Assembly (NCBI GenBank): GCA_022560025.1
Contig: JAFISE010000133.1
Coordinates: 17,599 to 81,598 of the forward strand
Direction of reading: 5' to 3'
Source of the DNA: Stagonosporopsis chrysanthemi
Lineage: Eukaryota; Ascomycota; Dothideomycetes; Pleosporales; Didymellaceae
DNA: 64,000 bases
Shown here: piece by piece, positions 45,780 through 55,546 of the stretch
How the letters are laid out: each line of letters starts with the position of its first letter
Numbering within the stretch: position 1 is the first letter of the stretch
Translations under genes and position numbers: made by a program
The notes under the pieces: model-generated
What the model saw: only the letters and a program-made list of their open reading frames with translations
The model's database searches: none
Told to the model about the DNA's origin: nothing

Positions 45780-46883
45780 TTACTGATCACCCGCACCCTC
45801 TTGATCCTCATCCCAGTGGTCCCACACTTTCAATTGCTCACGCATATCCTTGATCTTGTCTGCAATTTGCTCAATCTCGCTCTTGGCATCTTGGTACCAA
45901 GCGTCGGCCATATCAAGCGTGGCCAGCCATTCCTGCGTCAAGATTGGCTGCTTCTTGTGCATGCCTTCTGTTTGGCGCACTTCTTCATATGCATTGTTGG
46001 AAAGATCTCGCGTACGGCGCCAATCCCGCATCAGGCTCTGCTGCTTCTTTTGCATGCATTCCATTCGACGAATCACTTTGCGCTGGTTGTTGTAGCTGCG
46101 CGTGAGGATCTCGGACCACTCGCGAGGCATTTCGATATCTGACTCAGTCTCGCCTTGCAACTCTTGCGCCGCACTATCCCGACGGAGACGTTTGCGGCCT
46201 GAGTCTGGACGATCGGTACCAGAGCTGCTTGACCGCTTACGCTTGACACCCGTAATTGTGCTATCTACGTTTGTGTCGTCTTGATTTAGCATCTCCTTCA
46301 GAATCAACGCAATGTTGTGATCGGTTGGGATGCCTTGGCCCATCATAGCCTTCAAATTCCACTCCCAAGCCAGCAGGTAGCAGTAATGCACTTGTGACTC
46401 CAGCTCTAGCCAGTCCCCCATGGCTGCAAAGTACGGTAGGGGAACTGTCGACTCTAAGAACACGTCAAAGTCGACAAAGAATTCTGGGTCGAGCATGCCA
46501 CCATTGATGTATATGCCGTCCCGACCGTGATCCATGAAAGTCGCGGAAGAAGTATCGATGAGGTCAATCTGCATATTCGGTGCCTCGCAAGTGGTGTCAT
46601 CGACAAAGATGTAGACCGGCAAGCCGTTGTATCCCGATGTTGGATCTGCAGCTTGGTAGTGTCCAAAGAGCAAAGCTACCGGCAGCAAATGCTCTGAGCG
46701 AGTGCCTTTGATGGGTGCGAACGTTAGCTGATCGAGACGAGGTAATTTGAGCAGATTGTCGAAGCCGACTGCGTATCGAATCTCAGAGAGAGTTTTGGCA
46801 TTGTCCGCAAACGGAGCCATAGCAACTGGCGCAAACGAAGTCAGTAGGCCCCGATTACGATCTGTATGCTTCATTCGAGCCAT
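45780..46883 (-). CDS. Hypothetical protein, 367 aa, likely nuclear, lineage-specific
   Basis: Single-exon ORF starting MARMKHTDRNRGLLTSFAPV. The first ~205 residues look globular (LPVALLFGHYQAADPTSGYN, YINGGMLDPEFFVDFDVFLE). They are followed by two basic clusters (GVKRKRSSSSG and GRKRLRRD) resembling a bipartite nuclear signal, then a highly charged helical region (SYNNQRKVIRRMECMQKKQQ, DAKSEIEQIADKIKDMREQL) that may form a coiled coil. The clean frame of 1.1 kb with balanced codon use supports a real gene. I recognise no family. It stands between two decayed genes, so it may be a young or lineage-restricted gene. Confidence 0.65.
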   Translation of the reverse strand: MARMKHTDRNRGLLTSFAPVAMAPFADNAKTLSEIRYAVGFDNLLKLPRLDQLTFAPIKGTRSEHLLPVALLFGHYQAADPTSGYNGLPVYIFVDDTTCEAPNMQIDLIDTSSATFMDHGRDGIYINGGMLDPEFFVDFDVFLESTVPLPYFAAMGDWLELESQVHYCYLLAWEWNLKAMMGQGIPTDHNIALILKEMLNQDDTNVDSTITGVKRKRSSSSGTDRPDSGRKRLRRDSAAQELQGETESDIEMPREWSEILTRSYNNQRKVIRRMECMQKKQQSLMRDWRRTRDLSNNAYEEVRQTEGMHKKQPILTQEWLATLDMADAWYQDAKSEIEQIADKIKDMREQLKVWDHWDEDQEGAGDQ

Positions 46884-47338
46884 TGTTAATGCTCGATCTG
46901 CGGATTTGGAGCGAATTGGATAATTCCGGTTTATGACGCCAACAGTTCTGCTTTTGTCTTTTTGGTAATGGCTAATGGGAGTAAAGAAGGGGTGCAGTGG
47001 TGGGTTGCTTCTGCTGGCAATGGATGAGTAGGGCTTAATGATATTCTCATAATGTGCAATTGTCTGGACGTAGCTTGGTGAAAGAGTAGGCTGTTAGTAT
47101 CCGTTGTTGGCATACAATGCGAGCTTAGGGGGTTTGATTTTACTATAGTCGTGTCAAGGACATTGTTGTTGAATTCCGAAGGGTCGAATCAATCATACTG
47201 AAAGCCATGCCGTTATCTGTGTTGATGGCTACGGCATGCTTCAGGCTCATTTTCATCCTAAGTACACGCATTGTGAGAGCTACAACAATAATAGGGAGAA
47301 AATGAAGTAGGCAAAGCCGATTTGGACTATCTCAAATA
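46884..47338. other. Intergenic region without a supported gene
   Basis: 455 bp upstream of the hypothetical nuclear protein and downstream of the RRM pseudogene; AT-rich, no ORF of note. Confidence 0.5.
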
Positions 47339-47956
47339 TCAAATCTCGATGTAATCATCGTCAGAACAATCGCCCTTCATATCCGCGACTTCGTCCTGGC
47401 CGTACACATCATCCACAAATTGAGCGGTGACATGATACACACGGTGGACACCAGTGTCTTTGATATCCTCCCAAACCCTTTCAGCATCCTCCTTTTCGAA
47501 GAATTGGACCTTCACATGGCCAGTCTTCTCCTTCTCACAGCGTGCGGTATTGTTCTCGAGACCGCGGGGGCTGATTTCATCAAGATGTTTCTCCCACATC
47601 TCAGAAGTCAGCCCCTTGATGAGGAGCGTTGAAGACTTTGTCCCCATCGCTTTTTCAGCGACAAAATCGGTGTAGCGCTCAGCTTTGCTTGCTTGTGAAG
47701 CAAAGTCGGAAGGAATCTCCTCCTGGCAGGAGAGACGTGTATAGTACTATTTTTCCGTTCAGAATAGGCGTCGCTGTTCGTGCTCCAAAAGGGCAACAGG
47801 TGAAGAGAAGACAACCCAAGCTCTGCCTTTGTGTTCAGGGTGGGTGTATATGTCCATGATATTCAGGTAGTGCTTCTCGTCCTGGAATTATGCGTAGACT
47901 GTGTTTGGCTTGGTACCGGAAGGAAGATCAGAGATGAAGAAGACCTTAGAAGACAT
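47339..47956 (-). pseudogene. Broken RRM-type (RNA-binding) protein gene
   Basis: The original frame starts at 47956 with MSSKVFFISDLPSGTKPNTV, meets an in-frame TAA at 47890..47888, continues after it with FQDEKHYLNIMDIYTHPEHK and GRAWVVFSSPVALLEHEQRR, then shifts frame near 47775 to NGKIVLYTSLL. It shifts again near 47730 to EEIPSDFASQASKAERYTDF and finishes in the intact 47647..47339 frame (SSTLLIKGLTSEMWEKHLDE, AERVWEDIKDTGVHRVYHVT). The pieces read in order as one protein with two RRM-like folds. No intron with usable borders removes the stop or the shifts, so I call it a pseudogene; assembly error is the alternative. The 102-aa 3' frame could still be translated alone. Confidence 0.6.
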
Positions 47957-48409
47957 GTTGGTGTTGGAAAGTGGAGTAGGGTGTGGAAACCTTTGACGAA
48001 GAAAACTGTGTTGATAAAACAGCGTACGGTGATGGTTCGTTTGTGGCAGATATTTTTGCTTTATGTACTGAAACATCTTGCAGTGAATTATACGGATATC
48101 GCGAACCAAACATGGCTTGAGCCAATGATAATGCTGATGACAACAAGGATGAACAGGGGACGGTAACAGAAAACGGGAAGGGTATCATCGTTACCACACT
48201 AAACCATTGCGCATGTATCCGTACGATGAGGGCTGCGGTATTCTTCATGTTCGCAAAATCAAATAATCAGATGCCACAGTTGTTATCGCATTTTCAGTTG
48301 ACCTGCTCCTGCGCCCCCTCTTCTTCTTCTTCGATACGAATGATATCCTCATCCAGCGCCCCGTCGTCACTACGCCTGAAAGCGAGTGCTAGAACTCCCT
48401 AAGCGAGAA

Positions 48410-49002
48410 CTATCCTAATGCCTTATACGGTGCGCGACGTATGAAGGCAGTGATACTGGGTGATGCATCAGTGATGCACACGTCCAGAGTCGGCGTGATG
48501 ATGACCAATGGGAGATTGGGCTCACGTGTCTCGAGATTGATATTGACGTTCGGCTCTAGAGGACATCGCACGCAAGAGACCTCATCATTGCAAACATAGA
48601 CTGCAAGTACCGCGCGGTAGGCAGAGGCGGGGTGACCGAAGAGGTTTGCAACCGGTATGGTGTGATCATGTTCGCTTGTGTGGACGCGAGGGAGGTCCCT
48701 AGCTATCTTCTTACAGCAGCGCATATATAGTAGCCTTCGGCAGAACGGGCAGTTGCCAGTCGAAGCCTGCAGCGCTTGCAGGATGCAGTCGCGATGGAAG
48801 TGACCATGCCTCGAACACCCAGTGTTCACGACGATTTGCCTTGGTGTCTCGGCCCATGTTGCCCAACAAATCTGGCAGGTATCGAGTTGGGGATCTATAG
48901 GCAACGTTGTGGGGCGAGACTAGCTATGAAGGCGTTGCGGGTTGGTATGATAGTCCGAGGGCCTGATCGGTCGCGGTGAAGGCTTTCGGTGTTTGGGTCC
49001 AT
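48410..49002 (-). pseudogene. RING-finger protein gene with a single frameshift
   Basis: The frame from ATG 49002 (MDPNTESLHRD, then TRNAFIASLAPQRC) stops at 48895, while the overlapping frame from ~48904 continues PIDPQLDTCQICWATWAETP, HFHRDCILQALQASTGNCPF and CRRLLYM to 48410. Together they match the common Dothideomycete small RING architecture (short 'R..FI.SL' lead, then a C3H2C3-like RING: CQIC, CSRHGHFHRDC, CPFC). The downstream frame alone has no ATG start. A one-base indel near 48895-48905 explains this, and no intron borders fit. It could be a pseudogene or a sequencing error. If functional it would be a small E3-type RING protein. Confidence 0.5.
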
Positions 49003-49531
49003 TCTATACAAGACTAGCTTATTAGGAAGCAATGGAGTGTGTAGTTTCGTAAGGGTCGAGAGGTAGTCGAAAGTAGATACGTGTGAATTATAGTTCGATG
49101 TGTGCTCCATAGCAGCGTTGACCTGACAACTAAAGACCGTGCAAGCGTAAAAGGGCCCTACTTTGTGTACGCACAATGATAGGTTCAAAAAGGACCCTCC
49201 CACGGATTCACTTTCGGGCTCCTACCAATGCCGGCAAAAGCCATGAGCGCCCTCTCGAGCATGCGATAGTGAGGTCAAGGTCCAGAAATTTGCGCGATGA
49301 CCACACGTGAAACCATCACGACAATCCAGTCTCTGGTACTGTGTCGAGATCAAAGAGTTCTGGTCCAGTCAGTCAGATTTGAACAGCTACATTGCTGTGC
49401 GCTTGCAGCATCTCGATCTAGAAGACGAAGTTGAGTGTTGTCGAGAATGCTCAACTGGTGCTCAGTCAACGGGAACAGGTATTTTTATACCAGCATGACG
49501 AATCCACGTGCTTCTCTTATCAATTGTGCTT

Positions 49532-50179
49532 CTATTCACGGCGGCCAAAGCCGTTTGACGATTGTCCAGGAGATCGTGGCTTCATTATCACCAAACAACA
49601 AGGGTACAATCGCCCGGCACTCTGGCGACGGTGGCTGTCTCTCCTGATGGTATTGATGTCAGGACCCTGGTGGATGTAGTTGTCAACATAAGATTTCGTC
49701 TCTTTCATAGTGCTCATCCACTCTAAGCGATATTCACAGCCACATACCCGCAGACTCCACCTTCGAGCTTCCTGGCCTTCTGCGCTTTCGTCCCCGTTGA
49801 CAAACCATGGATACTCAAGCACTTTGAGCCTCGGTGTTGTGCGCGTGTAAATCGCCGCCAATGCTCCCGTCGCCATAGTGCGTCCTGGCACTAAAGAAGT
49901 ACGCGAGACGGTATAGGGGCATGCACCCGAGAATAAAAACTTTGTCGTGGCAGTGCCGTCATCGGGCCAAGGTCTTGGCGGGAGTAACACTGAATCGCCA
50001 ACTTGCATGGTACAAGCACTGAGGCTCAAGTCGAAGACTTTGGCCGGCGTCTTGGGGCGGACATAAAAGCGGTGATTGAAGTGGGTCCGAATCATCTGCC
50101 GGTCCACGTTGCTGATGACCCCGTGGGTAAACACAAGGCGCCCCAAAGCACGACAAATATCCGAGCACCGGTGTTGCAT
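49532..50179 (-). CDS. Uncertain ORF, 215 aa, unknown
   Basis: Open frame from ATG 50179 (MQHRCSDICRALGRLVFTHG) to 49532. The middle part (FNHRFYVRPKTPAKVFDLSL, MQVGDSVLLPPRPWPDDGTA) reads like a real beta-rich protein, whereas the C-terminal 50 residues are low quality. A second frame (50348-49959) overlaps it, and a spliced model combining both is possible but I cannot fix its borders. No family recognised. Roughly even odds between a lineage-specific gene and chance. Confidence 0.3.
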   Translation of the reverse strand: MQHRCSDICRALGRLVFTHGVISNVDRQMIRTHFNHRFYVRPKTPAKVFDLSLSACTMQVGDSVLLPPRPWPDDGTATTKFLFSGACPYTVSRTSLVPGRTMATGALAAIYTRTTPRLKVLEYPWFVNGDESAEGQEARRWSLRVCGCEYRLEWMSTMKETKSYVDNYIHQGPDINTIRRDSHRRQSAGRLYPCCLVIMKPRSPGQSSNGFGRRE

Positions 50180-50416
50180 CTAGCCCACACTCGATTTGGC
50201 AGGTCGCTAACCGCCTGTGACGTAGTCTGAGCACTTGCTTACACTTGCGCAAGCCATCCCCGCATTTCGTCCAGTCTCTGAACATCACACGTCCGAACCG
50301 CATCGTGAAGTCATTAACCGAAGTCGCGCTACACGGGTGCGGCGTCATTCTAATCCCGCCGAACCGCCTGCTTCCACAGTCTGCCGTTGATTAGCCGGGC
50401 CTGTAGAGGACTGCAT

Positions 50417-52216
50417 ATGGCCGACTCGCTGGACCAGCCGCTATTAAATGGAGGCGAGGCCCCGATGCAAAAACGCAGGTCGTTCAGGTGGCTCAAAAGA
50501 CGCTTTCCCGTTATCATGTTGTTCTTCGGCACCACATCGTTGCTGTTCTGGGTGTTTGGTACAACTGGACTCGGGCGGCCAACTCAAGGTACACCCTCCA
50601 ATGGCACAGACGGAGAGCTGATCGTGACCCTTCCCGGATATGGATCCTTCCAAGGCACACACGTTGTTGCCAATCTTCTCAAGACAGTGAACTTCAGCAA
50701 ACCTGTCGATGCATGGCTTGGTGTTGACTTTTCGACACAGCCGGTTGGCGAAGGTCGATTCAAGCCGGTAACCTGGCCAGCAGCGTTTGAGGGTATCCAA
50801 GACGCCACTTCTTACGGACCCGCGTGCTGGCAGAACGTATACGGATCAGCGTTTCAGTCAGAGGCCTGTCTAAATCTGAACGTCTTCCGCCCGTCTGGCA
50901 TCCCAGTAGACCAGAAGTTGCCTGTCTTTGTCTTCCTCCACGGCGGATCATTCGTTAGTGGGACTGGCAAGAGCTTTGACGGAGCCGCGTTTGTCGCGAA
51001 GAGCGTCCAGCCATTGATGGTCATCACAGCGCAATACCGACTTGGCGCTATTGGCAATATCCCAAGCAAGCTGATGGAAGAGGAGGATGGCTTGAACCTG
51101 GGTGTCCGCGACCAGCGCCAGATGCTGGAGTTTGTGCAAAAGTACGTAGGATACTTTGGCGGCGACAAGGACCAAGTCACACTTGGTGGTCTCAGCGCAG
51201 GTGGACATGCCGTCGGCATTCATCTCTTTCACAACTACGGCGAGGACGCAGGCAAGCCGTTGTTCAGCAGAGCCATCCTGGCGTCAGGATCGCCAACGGC
51301 ACGTGCATTCCCTGGAGTTGACTACCCCTTGTATCAGCGACAGTTTGCGGAATTCATGGACTACTTGAACTGCCCCACAACGCCCAACGATGCTGCACTC
51401 GCGTGCTTGCGAGCCGCTGAGGTCGATGACATTCAGTTCATCTCATCAGCGATGTACTCCAACTCCCAGTACAACATTACCTGGCCCTGGCAACCCGTCT
51501 CACCGGGGCCGCTCCTTGAAAAGCGTGGCTCTACGTCGGGCGAGGACGGTACCTTTTTTAAGATCCCAATCCTCATTTCTTCCACCACCGACGACGGTAG
51601 CCCCTTTGTGCCCCAAGATCTACGCACCAACGCCGATTTTGTCGCCTTTTGGAAGAATCTCGCCCCAGGTCTGAACGACCAGGACATTGAAGACCTGCAG
51701 AGCCTGTATCCAGACCCCAGCGCTTACGGCGCCCAGTCGCCATTCCTGCCTGTAGTGAGCAACTTCATCAGCCCGCAATTCCAGCGCGTCAGCGCCGCGT
51801 ACGGCGACTACAGCTACATCTGCCCCGTCCAAGACACAGCGTCTCGGCTCGCAGCTGCCGGCGCGCCCGTCTACAAAGCCCGCTTCAACACGCCTAACTG
51901 GGCAGCGACTTGGCAAGGTGTGCCCCACGCCAGCGATGCCAACTACTTCAATGGCCAGGCGGGCACGCAGTACCCCGAGATCGCGGATATCTACAGTAGC
52001 TACTTTGCCAGCTTCGTCGTCAGCGGCGACCCAAACACATATGCTGACTCGCGCGCGGCGAAGTGGGAGACATACACCGAGACGGCGGGTAGTCAGCTCC
52101 TCGTCAATCCTCCGGAGCAGGGTGGGCCTCATATGGAAGTTGAGGCGGAGGGGATCAGAATGGAGCAGTGCGCGTGGTGGCGGGATGTGGAGCGCGAAAA
52201 GCGACTGAACAAGTAA
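50417..52216 (+). CDS. Membrane-anchored type-B carboxylesterase/lipase-family protein
   Basis: Alpha/beta-hydrolase of the carboxylesterase/cholinesterase family; hydrolyses ester bonds. Single exon, 599 aa from the ATG at 50417 (MADSLDQPLLNGGEAP). A short basic N-terminus (KRRSFRWLKRRFP) precedes one hydrophobic segment at about residues 32-50 (VIMLFFGTTSLLFWVFGTTG), predicting a type II membrane or uncleaved signal anchor with the catalytic domain outside. Family landmarks: SEACLNLNVFRPSG, FVFLHGGSFVSGTG (oxyanion hole), DQVTLGGLSAGGHAVGIHLF (Ser nucleophile in GLSAGG) and WQGVPHASDANYF (probable catalytic His). The start carries a dileucine-like DQPLL, which can act in sorting. Convergent with the HAD gene, 68 bp between stops. 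Substrate unknown. Confidence 0.88.
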   Translation: MADSLDQPLLNGGEAPMQKRRSFRWLKRRFPVIMLFFGTTSLLFWVFGTTGLGRPTQGTPSNGTDGELIVTLPGYGSFQGTHVVANLLKTVNFSKPVDAWLGVDFSTQPVGEGRFKPVTWPAAFEGIQDATSYGPACWQNVYGSAFQSEACLNLNVFRPSGIPVDQKLPVFVFLHGGSFVSGTGKSFDGAAFVAKSVQPLMVITAQYRLGAIGNIPSKLMEEEDGLNLGVRDQRQMLEFVQKYVGYFGGDKDQVTLGGLSAGGHAVGIHLFHNYGEDAGKPLFSRAILASGSPTARAFPGVDYPLYQRQFAEFMDYLNCPTTPNDAALACLRAAEVDDIQFISSAMYSNSQYNITWPWQPVSPGPLLEKRGSTSGEDGTFFKIPILISSTTDDGSPFVPQDLRTNADFVAFWKNLAPGLNDQDIEDLQSLYPDPSAYGAQSPFLPVVSNFISPQFQRVSAAYGDYSYICPVQDTASRLAAAGAPVYKARFNTPNWAATWQGVPHASDANYFNGQAGTQYPEIADIYSSYFASFVVSGDPNTYADSRAAKWETYTETAGSQLLVNPPEQGGPHMEVEAEGIRMEQCAWWRDVEREKRLNK

Positions 52217-52284
52217 TCTTAGTATATGACACGCTAATGTCTTCTACGAAGTACGCAACGAATAGAAACTATATCATGAACTCT

Positions 52285-53013
52285 CTACATCTCTCCCGCC
52301 AACCCCCTCTCCACTGCATCCGCCATCTCCCCCAACGTATCAAACTTCCACGTCCATACTGGATCCGTTCTATTTCCCATCACCGCGCCCGGCCGATAGA
52401 TCCATGCACTCTTCATCCCCATTTCCCTCGCAGGATGGTGATCATGGAACTGGCTCTGCGCAGTCTGCAGCACCTGCTGCTTCTCAACCCCAAACTCGCT
52501 CTTCACGTGACTCAGCATGTACTCGAAATTCTTCAAATCCGGCTTGTAGCTCCCGATATCTTGCGCCGTGTACACGGCATCGAACCGGAACCCCTCAAGT
52601 CCGTGTGCGTTGCCTGCGGCGAAGGAGTCGTTGTCTACATTCGATAGCACGACCAGTTTGTACGTCTTGCTCAGACGCTTCAACGCCGCTACTGTGTCGG
52701 GGAATGCGGGCCAAGACCCCACGCTCGCGCCGAATTGCTCGCTTTCTTGCTGCGTCGGCCGCTCGAGTCCGAGGCGCGAACACAGCTGCGGGTGCACGGC
52801 GGTCAGGATCTGGGAATATTTCCAGTCTGGGTGCGCTTTTTCGATTGACGACTCGATTTCGTGAAGGATCTCGAGGATGTGTTTCTGGTCGAGGTTGAGG
52901 TTGTTGGATCTTTGGAGCATAGGGTCGAGGGCTGTGAGGGCGCCGCGTTCCCAGTCGATGAGCGTGCCGTACACGTCGAAGGAGAGGAGTTTGAAGTCGG
53001 TGAGTTTGGACAT
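52285..53013 (-). CDS. HAD-superfamily hydrolase, (S)-2-haloacid dehalogenase-like
   Basis: 242 aa, single exon. HAD motif I is SFDVYGTLIDWERGA (nucleophile Asp in FDVYGTLID), motif II is VVLSNVDNDSF and motif III lies around GSYKPDLKNFEYML. A C-terminal VLQTAQSQFHDHHPAREMGM carries the substrate-site block typical of type II dehalogenase-like proteins. Length and cap position fit the L-2-haloacid dehalogenase subfamily, but fungal members are mostly untested and could act on other small substrates. Cytosolic, no signal. Its 5' side faces the 3' end of the SDR gene. Confidence 0.9.
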   Translation of the reverse strand: MSKLTDFKLLSFDVYGTLIDWERGALTALDPMLQRSNNLNLDQKHILEILHEIESSIEKAHPDWKYSQILTAVHPQLCSRLGLERPTQQESEQFGASVGSWPAFPDTVAALKRLSKTYKLVVLSNVDNDSFAAGNAHGLEGFRFDAVYTAQDIGSYKPDLKNFEYMLSHVKSEFGVEKQQVLQTAQSQFHDHHPAREMGMKSAWIYRPGAVMGNRTDPVWTWKFDTLGEMADAVERGLAGEM

Positions 53014-53518
53014 GGCAGTGTGATTGGCGTGTATGTGTGTTTGGCAGATTGGTATGGGTGGCAGAATGCTGGGATTGTCGTTCCAATGCTGTGTAGGCTA
53101 GTTACCACTTATTTTGTACATGCTTTGGCATGTTGCACGCTCATCGCTTCCTTTGCCCCACTCTTGCGTGGAATGACGTTGCGGGGCAAGGGCACTGCGC
53201 CCTTCGAGATACACGCACATCTCGACCGACTATCGTAGCGAAATTGGGAAGAGGTCATCGAACTATATGTCAGCAAGATCAATAGGCGTATGCAAGTCGA
53301 TGGTAGCGAAATAATTAGCGCCCTTTGTGCTTCTCCACGACACAAGGATACTGCAGAATTCAGGCTGTAGGGCGTGGTCAGTTGAGTAGGGCGTATGCAG
53401 ATTAGGCGGCGCTTGATTGAGGTTTGCACAATGATTGAGTATGTAGAATCATGGCTCATTATATCCCGCTAGGCTGGGTCTACGACACGGCTGCCTAACC
53501 GCCAAACCAGTCCAGTAC
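53014..53518. other. Intergenic region without a supported gene
   Basis: 505 bp upstream of the HAD gene; should hold its promoter and the 3' UTR of the SDR gene. Nothing else recognised. Confidence 0.5.
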
Positions 53519-54610
53519 TTACGAGACAAGGCCCTGCTCTTTCAGGTGCCTCGGGTTGATCTCGTCATCCTGCATTGTGTATGGAAGATTGCCTATCTTC
53601 TGCTCGAGGATCTGCTTGGTCAGCCTCCACAAGTTCAAACCTAAGACCGGGCTCTTCGACTGATCGGAAGGCTCCGTCACCTTGCGATCCGGCACAATGT
53701 AGCCGCCCTGCACCTGATCTTTGACGATGTCAGGATGCGTGGCAGCGAACAGAATTGGACGACAGCCTTGCTTGACGGGGTCCTTCATGAGCGGTCGAAC
53801 AGCAGCGACACCAATCTTGCCGAGCGTGCCGTATGCCTCCACGGCTTGCTCTTGCTGATCCGTGGAAACACCGCCGGGATGTGTAGCATTAATCCAAGGA
53901 AAACCAGTGCTGCCAGTGATTTGGCCGAACTGGCCCGCCTTGATGCGGTGGACTAGCTCGTGGAAGAAGACGATCTGTGCAAGCTTGGTGCGGTTGTACA
54001 GCTGCATTGCGCCAATATCCTGATTCATCTCCTCGATAGAGGCGAACTTGATGTCGCTGCTCGCGAGACGATGGAGATCAGAGGACTGCGCAACAAGGCG
54101 CGAGTCTGGCGTCTTCTGCAGGATGGGCAACAACGTGAGCATCAGATGTGCCTGCGCGAAGTGATTGACCTGCATGTGGGTGTCCAGGCCATCCTCGCTC
54201 TCGTTGTAGACGCCAACCCCAAGTCCAGCGTTGCAGATCAAGGCATCGAGCTTGTTCAACTCCTTCGATAACTCCCTCGCAACCTTGTCTGTCTGCTTGA
54301 AGGACTCGAGGTTGCACTGTCGCCATTCAACTCGGCTGGCGTCACCCCAATGCTTTAGTGCATCTTGCGCTTCGGCGGCGTGTTGTTCGCTCTGCGAGAG
54401 GAGGTAGATCTTCTGGGCGTTGTGCTGGAGAAGGTGGGCGACGATGCCGAAGCCGATGCCCGCGGAGCCGCCTGTGACTACGTACACCTAGGACCGTCAA
54501 GATGTGCACGGCCATGAACAGGTGGCACGGCTTACCTTGCCGCTGAGATCTGGTATCTCCGTATCGGGGTCGAACGTGTTGCCAAAGAGGGCATTCTTGA
54601 TCGTGTCCAT
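53519..54610 (-). CDS. Short-chain dehydrogenase/reductase (two exons)
   Basis: NAD(P)-dependent oxidoreductase of the retinol-dehydrogenase-like SDR group. Exon 1 (54610..54536, MDTIKNALFGNTFDPDTEIP, ending DLSGK) joins exon 2 (54487..53519) in phase 0 across a 48-bp intron (donor GTAAGC, acceptor CCTAG), giving 347 aa. Cofactor motif VYVVTGGSAGIGFGIV at residues 26-41, NAG motif in LDALICNAGLGVGVYN, and active-site YNRTK (in MQLYNRTKLAQIVFF). PWINATHPGGVSTD follows the usual PG turn. The stop codon TAA overlaps a GTAAGT string, so a further C-terminal exon cannot be ruled out. Substrate not predictable. Confidence 0.9.
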
Positions 54611-54928
54611 GTTGTGATTTGGTCAAACGTGTAGGCTGGTGTGCGAAGTAGTAGTAGGATACTCTGCGCATGTTCTTAGCTCACCCTCCAATACTTGTAC
54701 CTTGCGCAGCTGCCCAGAGGCACGTCTAGCATCGTGTCGTCATGATGAGATGTGTGGAGAGATGCGATTGTAGGATCTTGCTGCAGGACCAACAGCACGC
54801 TACTCGTACGCAGATGTAACGCGTCATGAACGTCTTGACGGAGATGGCATGTAGCATCAGTTGCGCTTCATCGTCTTGTTGCTGAGGTTGTAGATGCAAC
54901 GAAGGGCGGCAATATCGCTGACTGATCC

Positions 54929-55160
54929 GGGAGCGTCGCGAAATCGCTAACAGATTTGGCAGCGTCTCGAAATCGCTAACGTTTCAGAATCGCTATCAAA
55001 TTTGGCAGCGTCTTGTAATCCCTAGCAAATTTGGCAGCGTCTCGAAATCGCTAACAGAACTGGTTGGCAGCGTCTTGAAATCCCTAACAAAAGTTTGGCA
55101 GCATCTCGAAATCACTAACAAAAGTTTGGCAGTGTCTCGAAATCGCTGCCAAAAATTTGG
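54929..55160. repeat. Degenerate tandem repeat, seven copies of a ~30-bp unit
   Basis: Unit approximately GGCAGCGTCTCGAAATCGCTAACAAAATTT (written in parts: GGCAGCGTCTCGAAATCGCT then AACAAAATTT), lengths 29-46 bp. Copies differ mainly by C/T and G/A changes (GTCTCG to GTCTTG, CAGCGTC to CAGCATC or CAGTGTC). A reverse-oriented copy of the TTCAGAATCGCTA segment lies further right at about 55260-55272. Lies between the SDR and astacin genes, non-coding. Confidence 0.8.
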
Positions 55161-55546
55161 CGCCAGGGTCCGGTTAGCTCCGGGAGCTAGCCCCGCTAGC
55201 GCCCTCATCAAAGAATCGCTAACAATCGAGGCGACCGAGACGCTAACAACAAAAAATGTTAGCGATTCTGAACTGCTAACAACACAGCGCCAACGCAGGA
55301 AAGGCCGACTCCACTCCACTTGGCGCAAGCAGCTCAGCTCATGTTTTCGGTCCATTGCATCTCACGATCCCGATCAGAGCACATCGCATCGGAGAAGTGT
55401 TTCGTTCAGCCAAGTTCAAGTTGCTACCTTTCTCACATGGTATACACGCATGCTGCCATATCCGGAGTCCCGTCCGGCGACCATGTAAAAGAGCTTTCTG
55501 GCTCTACTGAAACAAAGATTTCAATCTCAGGTCAACTCGCCTTCCG

